From Methanobacteriota archaeon (GTDB lineage: Archaea > Halobacteriota > Methanomicrobia > Methanomicrobiales > Methanomicrobiaceae), in assembly GCA_016841665.1 (NCBI GenBank), contig JAENYT010000007.1, positions 20,802-84,801 on the forward strand: DNA of 64,000 nucleotides, written 5' to 3'. The notes under the pieces were generated by a model. It searched no databases and was not told the origin of the DNA. It saw only the letters and a program-made list of their open reading frames with translations. The position numbers were made by a program, and so were the translations under genes. Positions within the stretch are counted from its first letter, which is position 1. Every line of letters begins with the position of its first letter. Shown here in pieces: positions 63,772-64,000 of the stretch.

Positions 63772-64000
63772 TTATTCATCTTCACCGGGCTCGACGGCAG
63801 CCCCCGGAATGCCGCAGGTGTTCCGTATGACATCCTCGCACCCCGCGATCTCGATGATTCTGCCGTGCACGAGAGCATCCGCCACCTTCCGCCGCGCCTC
63901 GTGGAGGTCCCGCCAGACCGTCTTCCTCGAAACCCCGAGGGCGAGGGCCGCCTCCTCCTGCGTGAGCCCCTGGAGGTCGACGAGCCGGAGCACTTCGACC
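63772..64000 (-). CDS. DUF134 HTH protein, C-terminal part (cut by the window end)
   Basis: The visible 75 codons read VEVLRLVDLQGLTQEEAALA and then LGVSRKTVWRDLHEARRKVA, the sigma-70 region 4-like HTH of DUF134 DNA-binding proteins. A short C-terminal tail with two Cys follows. DUF134 members usually also have an N-terminal segment, which lies outside the window. Confidence 0.85.
   Translation of the reverse strand, partial: VEVLRLVDLQGLTQEEAALALGVSRKTVWRDLHEARRKVADALVHGRIIEIAGCEDVIRNTCGIPGAAVEPGEDE

Noticed and set aside
1..64000. CRISPR arrays, insertion sequences or an integrated virus
   Set aside because: No regularly spaced repeats, transposase, integrase or capsid-type genes were found. 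The gene order is mostly conserved-type housekeeping.

Overview
The window looks like the chromosome of a methanogenic archaeon, probably of the order Methanomicrobiales. The pointers are CheC/CheD of an archaeal chemotaxis system, a GHMP protein resembling beta-RFAP synthase of methanopterin synthesis, archaeosine tRNA enzymes (TgtA, ArcS), two PAN proteasomal ATPases, ABCE1, archaeal MBF1, archaeal triosephosphate isomerase, a type A RNase P RNA and TATA-box promoters. The order is inferred from family resemblance only. Most genes are moderately GC-rich, with short spacers and many ATGA overlaps. One strip (about 37.9-38.7 kb) is clearly AT-rich.

Layout. 0-2 kb: end of cheC, cheD, and an exported beta-propeller protein. 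3.5-8.6 kb: a translation-quality block, with ABCE1 and an EMC6-like membrane protein on the minus strand and RqcH plus Pelota on the plus strand from one short divergent promoter region. 8.8-12.3 kb: FKBP isomerase, CYTH protein, phosphoesterase, B12/radical SAM protein, and the small subunit of the aconitase X-type phosphomevalonate dehydratase. 12.4-15.8 kb: two PAN paralogues facing each other around an uncharacterised gene, then aMBF1. 16-21.3 kb: tpiA, an HTH-CBS regulator, rnpB (RNase P RNA, minus strand, without an ORF), AMMECR1, and the tgtA-arcS pair. 21.5-24.2 kb: NfnAB/SudBA-like flavoproteins and a methyltransferase.

24.2-37 kb: methanopterin-type GHMP enzyme, DUF2148, a broken pyridoxamine kinase gene, a TPR protein, a three-gene glycosylation operon, a sodium:solute symporter with a 34-residue companion, and a branched-chain amino-acid operon (2-isopropylmalate/citramalate synthase, ilvB, ilvN). 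37.2-38.9 kb: an intact DUF4013 gene, the AT-rich strip, a 58-residue membrane protein, and a DUF4013 fragment. 38.9-50.3 kb: purH, a PP-loop/Fe-S sulfurtransferase-like protein, grpE-dnaK-dnaJ, a stand-alone ArcS-like catalytic domain, TrmG10, a possible PD-(D/E)XK-fold protein and a HerA-like ATPase.

50.3-64 kb: more accessory in character. It holds an exported protein with a frameshift at its stop codon, proline dehydrogenase, an ABC-2 exporter, small membrane and SpoIIAA-like proteins, a bacterial-type Lon protease, a truncated DNA glycosylase, a MacB-like ABC system with a CARDB-type surface protein, a surface-protein remnant, tRNA-Thr(GGT), a TIM-barrel isomerase and the start-truncated end of a DUF134 gene.

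I see no CRISPR array, insertion sequence, integrase or rRNA. The points most worth a second look are the ribosome-rescue cluster, the two PANs with Phe in place of Tyr in the C-terminal HbYX motif, the stand-alone ArcS-type motif protein, the HerA/nuclease-fold pair, the 34- and 58-residue proteins, and the decayed genes.
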